Under the pieces are notes generated by a model, which was given only the letters and a program-made list of their open reading frames with translations, searched no databases and was not told where the DNA came from. A stretch of DNA of 64,000 nucleotides, taken from positions 701,469-765,468 of the forward strand of contig NZ_FOZI01000001.1 in assembly GCF_900114495.1 (NCBI RefSeq). Direction: 5' to 3'. The position numbers were made by a program, and so were the translations under genes. Shown one piece after another: positions 62,093 to 64,000 of the stretch; position 1 is the first letter of the stretch, and every line of letters starts with the position of its first letter. Origin of the DNA: Dyella sp. OK004 (GTDB lineage: Bacteria > Pseudomonadota > Gammaproteobacteria > Xanthomonadales > Rhodanobacteraceae).

Positions 62093-63286
62093 ATGAAGGA
62101 AGTCGTTTCCTACGACGGCGTGCATTGCGCCAATTGCAGCGCGCCGATGCAGGGGGAGTTCTGCCACCACTGCGGGCAGTCCATCCATAGCGTGCTCAAG
62201 CCGGTGCACCACATGGCGGAAGATGCCCTGGAAACGGTGCTGCACGTAGACGGTCGCCTGTTTCACACGCTGCCGCCGCTATTCACCAAACCCGGCTTTC
62301 TCACCCTGGAATACTTTGCTGGCCGGCGCCAGCGCTACATCGCGCCGTTCCGCCTGATGTTCATCCTGTGCCTGCTGGCGTTTTTTCTGACGCACATTGC
62401 CATCGACGTGCTGGGAGAGCATCGCCTGGGAGATAACGCTACGTCTACGGCGCATATCGGCAAGTCGGAATTTGACGATTTGGGTACCGTCGAGGAGGTA
62501 CAGCAGTCGCTGGACCACAAACTGGCGGATCTGCACAAAGCCAGGGAGGCGAGCCCCTCCATAGCCTATGGCGGGTTGGATGCAGCCGAGAAGAAACTAC
62601 GGAAGCAGGCCGCTAAACGCATCGCCAAGCTACAGGCAACACCGGCGGGCGCCACGTCGGCCACGACTCCGGCACCGGCGTCCACGGTATCCAGCAAGGA
62701 CGACACTGAAGAAGACACCTCTAACAGTGAGTGGCTTCGCAATCCCTCTGGTATCCACATTGCCTGGCTACCTGAATTCGCCAATGCCCGACTCTCCCAT
62801 GCGGCGGCTAATTTCAAGGCCAACCTGGATGGCATCAACAAGGGCGGTGCCGCCAAGGAAGAGGCCATCGAACGCATCAAGGCCGGCTTGTTCGGTGTAC
62901 TGCCGCAAACCATGTTCCTGATGATGCCGCTGTTCGCCCTACTGTTGAAACTGGTCTACGTGTTCAAGCGCCGGCTCTACATGGAGCACCTGATCGTGGC
63001 GCTGCATAGCCACGCCTTCCTGTTCCTGACGCTCTTGCTCGCAGTCGTAGTTGCATTACTCAAGGCGTGGATCGAACCCCATGCGGCCTGGACGGGCTAT
63101 CCGTTGCGCTGGATCGAATGGGGCCTGGCCCTGTGGGCGCCGGTCTATCTGCTATGGATGCAGAAACGCATCTACCGCCAGGGATGGGTCATGACCGTCT
63201 TCAAGTACCTGTTCGTAGGCTGGTGTTACACGTGGCTGCTGGGGTTCGCGCTGGGCTTCGCCGCAGTGCTTGGCATCACGCATTGA
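62093..63286 (+). CDS. DUF3667 membrane protein with N-terminal zinc ribbon
   Basis: A 397-residue protein. The N-terminus carries CANCSAPMQGEFCHHCGQ (two CxxC knuckles, residues ~11-28), a zinc ribbon. A DUF3667 segment follows with a membrane span (RLMFILCLLAFFLTHIAIDVL, about 83-103, in parts), a ~120-residue soluble linker rich in Ala/Thr/Lys, and three or four more spans in the C-terminal 130 residues. GGGGAGGGG sits upstream of the ATG at 62093; an ATG at 62075 is possible. The family is found in many bacteria with unknown role. Confidence 0.83.
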   Translation: MKEVVSYDGVHCANCSAPMQGEFCHHCGQSIHSVLKPVHHMAEDALETVLHVDGRLFHTLPPLFTKPGFLTLEYFAGRRQRYIAPFRLMFILCLLAFFLTHIAIDVLGEHRLGDNATSTAHIGKSEFDDLGTVEEVQQSLDHKLADLHKAREASPSIAYGGLDAAEKKLRKQAAKRIAKLQATPAGATSATTPAPASTVSSKDDTEEDTSNSEWLRNPSGIHIAWLPEFANARLSHAAANFKANLDGINKGGAAKEEAIERIKAGLFGVLPQTMFLMMPLFALLLKLVYVFKRRLYMEHLIVALHSHAFLFLTLLLAVVVALLKAWIEPHAAWTGYPLRWIEWGLALWAPVYLLWMQKRIYRQGWVMTVFKYLFVGWCYTWLLGFALGFAAVLGITH

Positions 63287-63357
63287 GCAGCCCTCTATTT
63301 TGAGACTCGCATCACACAAAGGCCGTGCAATCCAGCAGATTCGCGGCCCGACTGCAA

Positions 63358-63376
63358 CCCCGTGAAAGCGGGTTTT
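63358..63376 (+). terminator. Weak terminator candidate after the DUF3667 gene
   Basis: A short CCCG...CGGG stem with a GAAA-containing loop, followed by TTTT. The stem is only 4-5 bp, so it is doubtful. Confidence 0.35.
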
Positions 63377-63561
63377 GCACAGCATCACAAAGCTGTCAAG
63401 ACAGGCCATGGCTTCATGGCAGTTGTATGAACACCAGCCAAGCGACAACCGCAACTCATTGATAGATAAAGCCATTAATCCATGGCTAAAACTTGTTCAC
63501 TGAGTCGCGAAGGGCTTGAATACGGGCCTGAAGGGCCCCCGTCCCCGTTACATCCACAGAC

Positions 63562-63584
63562 TTATCCACAGCTCTTGTGGATAA
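63562..63584. promoter_or_regulatory. Inverted pair of perfect DnaA boxes
   Basis: TTATCCACA (63562-63570) and TGTGGATAA (63576-63584) both match the DnaA-box consensus exactly and are arranged head to head with a 5-base spacer. A partial box (ACATCCACA) lies at 63550-63558. They are ~180 bases upstream of priA and could let DnaA control priA, or form a hairpin. Confidence 0.6.
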
Positions 63585-63764
63585 GGGCAAATTTCTTACG
63601 GACTTAACCACTTACCTGCCACTCCTCGACCCCGGAGCAGCAAGCACAGCCAAGCGCCAACCACGGCGGGACATCCGCCCGAGTGACAAAAGCCACGACT
63701 GCTTCCCGACGCCCTCTCACTCGGATTTCGGCTCGCCGTTACACTGGCCCGCCACGAGGTTTGC

Positions 63765-64000
63765 ATGCCAGCTGTTCTTCGCGTCGCCCTGCCCGTTCCC
63801 TTGCCGACCCTGTTCGACTACCTGCCGCCCGCGGCGGGTGACGCGCAGGCGGGTAGTCGCGTGCTGGTGCCATTCGGCCGCGGCAAAGCGGTCGGCGTGG
63901 TGGTGGACACCGGTGCTGAGGCGACGGTAGGCGGGGCACGCCTGAAGCGGGTTATCCGCTTGCTTGACGACGCGCCTCTGCTCGACACCGAGCTGATGAA
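63765..64000 (+). CDS. priA: Primosomal protein N' (PriA helicase), N-terminal part
   Basis: The first 78 codons of PriA, which restarts stalled replication forks. The visible part is the 3'-DNA-end-binding domain: LRVALPVPLPTLFDYLPP, then AGSRVLVPFGRGKAVGVVV (family pattern R-V-x-V-P-F-G-x-x-x-x-x-G-V-V) and LKRVIRLLDDAPLLDTELM. GAGG lies 5 bases before the ATG at 63765. The gene runs off the window. Confidence 0.93.
   Translation, partial: MPAVLRVALPVPLPTLFDYLPPAAGDAQAGSRVLVPFGRGKAVGVVVDTGAEATVGGARLKRVIRLLDDAPLLDTELM

Larger units (their letters stand above)
63287..63764. other. Intergenic region upstream of priA
   Basis: This gap of 478 bases holds the priA promoter, the weak terminator and the two inverted DnaA boxes. 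The first part is moderately AT-rich around 63420-63500. I see no gene. Confidence 0.4.

Noticed and set aside
63541-63600. Chromosome origin (oriC)
   Set aside because: Only two perfect DnaA boxes and one partial; no box cluster, no clear AT-rich unwinding element, and dnaA/dnaN are not adjacent.

Overview
The window is a 64 kb piece of a high-GC gammaproteobacterial chromosome, most likely Xanthomonadales and probably Rhodanobacteraceae (Dyella, Rhodanobacter, Luteibacter or Frateuria type). This is inferred from three things: Oar-like TonB-dependent receptors that carry an N-terminal carboxypeptidase-regulatory domain, a dihydrolipoyl dehydrogenase with its own lipoyl domain, and dispersed palindromic repeats containing a KRK-ending pseudo-ORF. 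No rRNA, tRNA, CRISPR array, prophage or insertion sequence was recognised. Genes are dense, lie on both strands, and are mostly housekeeping or conserved hypothetical genes of the core genome.

Layout. 1-4.1 kb: start of a secreted protein, a 1050-residue Oar-like receptor, and an XRE-type regulator behind it. 4.5-6.5 kb: secreted alpha/beta hydrolase and DNA polymerase IV. 7-9.4 kb: an atypical dapB flanked on both sides by paralogous single-pass membrane proteins. 9.5-15 kb: pyruvate dehydrogenase E2 (aceF), an MscS channel and E3 (lpdA) in one run, with a second MscS gene upstream; E1 (aceE) is separate at 37.9-40.6 kb. 15-24.9 kb: envelope proteins (two DUF2884, two DUF2845, LtrA, a secreted peroxiredoxin with a membrane partner) plus a flavoprotein/ketopantoate-reductase-like pair. 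25-29 kb: glycine-zipper protein, universal stress protein, DUF1801, a diiron ferritin-like protein, a zinc-ribbon protein and two lipoproteins. 29-37.8 kb: LytTR regulator/acyltransferase, two MFS transporters, SGNH hydrolase, LysR regulator, glutathione transferase, DUF883-like protein. 40.9-50.1 kb: maeB, QEGLA-motif protein, rsgA, aminotransferase, GDSL esterase, LpxH-like phosphoesterase, and a glutaredoxin/A-type/rhodanese fusion. 50.7-53.8 kb: a second Oar-like receptor. 53.9-64 kb: AMP nucleosidase, DegV, DUF4124, SDR, lipoprotein, ABC ATPase, SppA, MATE exporter, DUF3667 protein and the 5' end of priA.

Functional links. aceE, aceF and lpdA together encode a complete pyruvate dehydrogenase complex, and maeB can feed it pyruvate from malate. 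Envelope maintenance is strongly represented (receptors, MscS channels, SppA, LpxH-like enzyme, lipoproteins, acyltransferase). Iron or redox chemistry recurs (diiron protein, peroxiredoxin, monothiol glutaredoxin fusion, QEGLA protein).

The most unusual non-coding content is two families of dispersed repeats in gene gaps: a ~200-260 bp family with a 12-bp hairpin core (four copies), and a GTAGGAGC-type palindrome family (three copies). There is also an exact inverted pair of DnaA boxes before priA, a perfect 14-bp palindrome in the long leader of the second receptor, and a perfect 12-bp palindrome before aceF. I did not find a clear novel multi-gene defence or mobile system. The best candidates for new biology are the repeat families, the dapB-flanking paralogs with a DapB lacking its catalytic histidines, and the Cys-less A-type domain in the glutaredoxin fusion.
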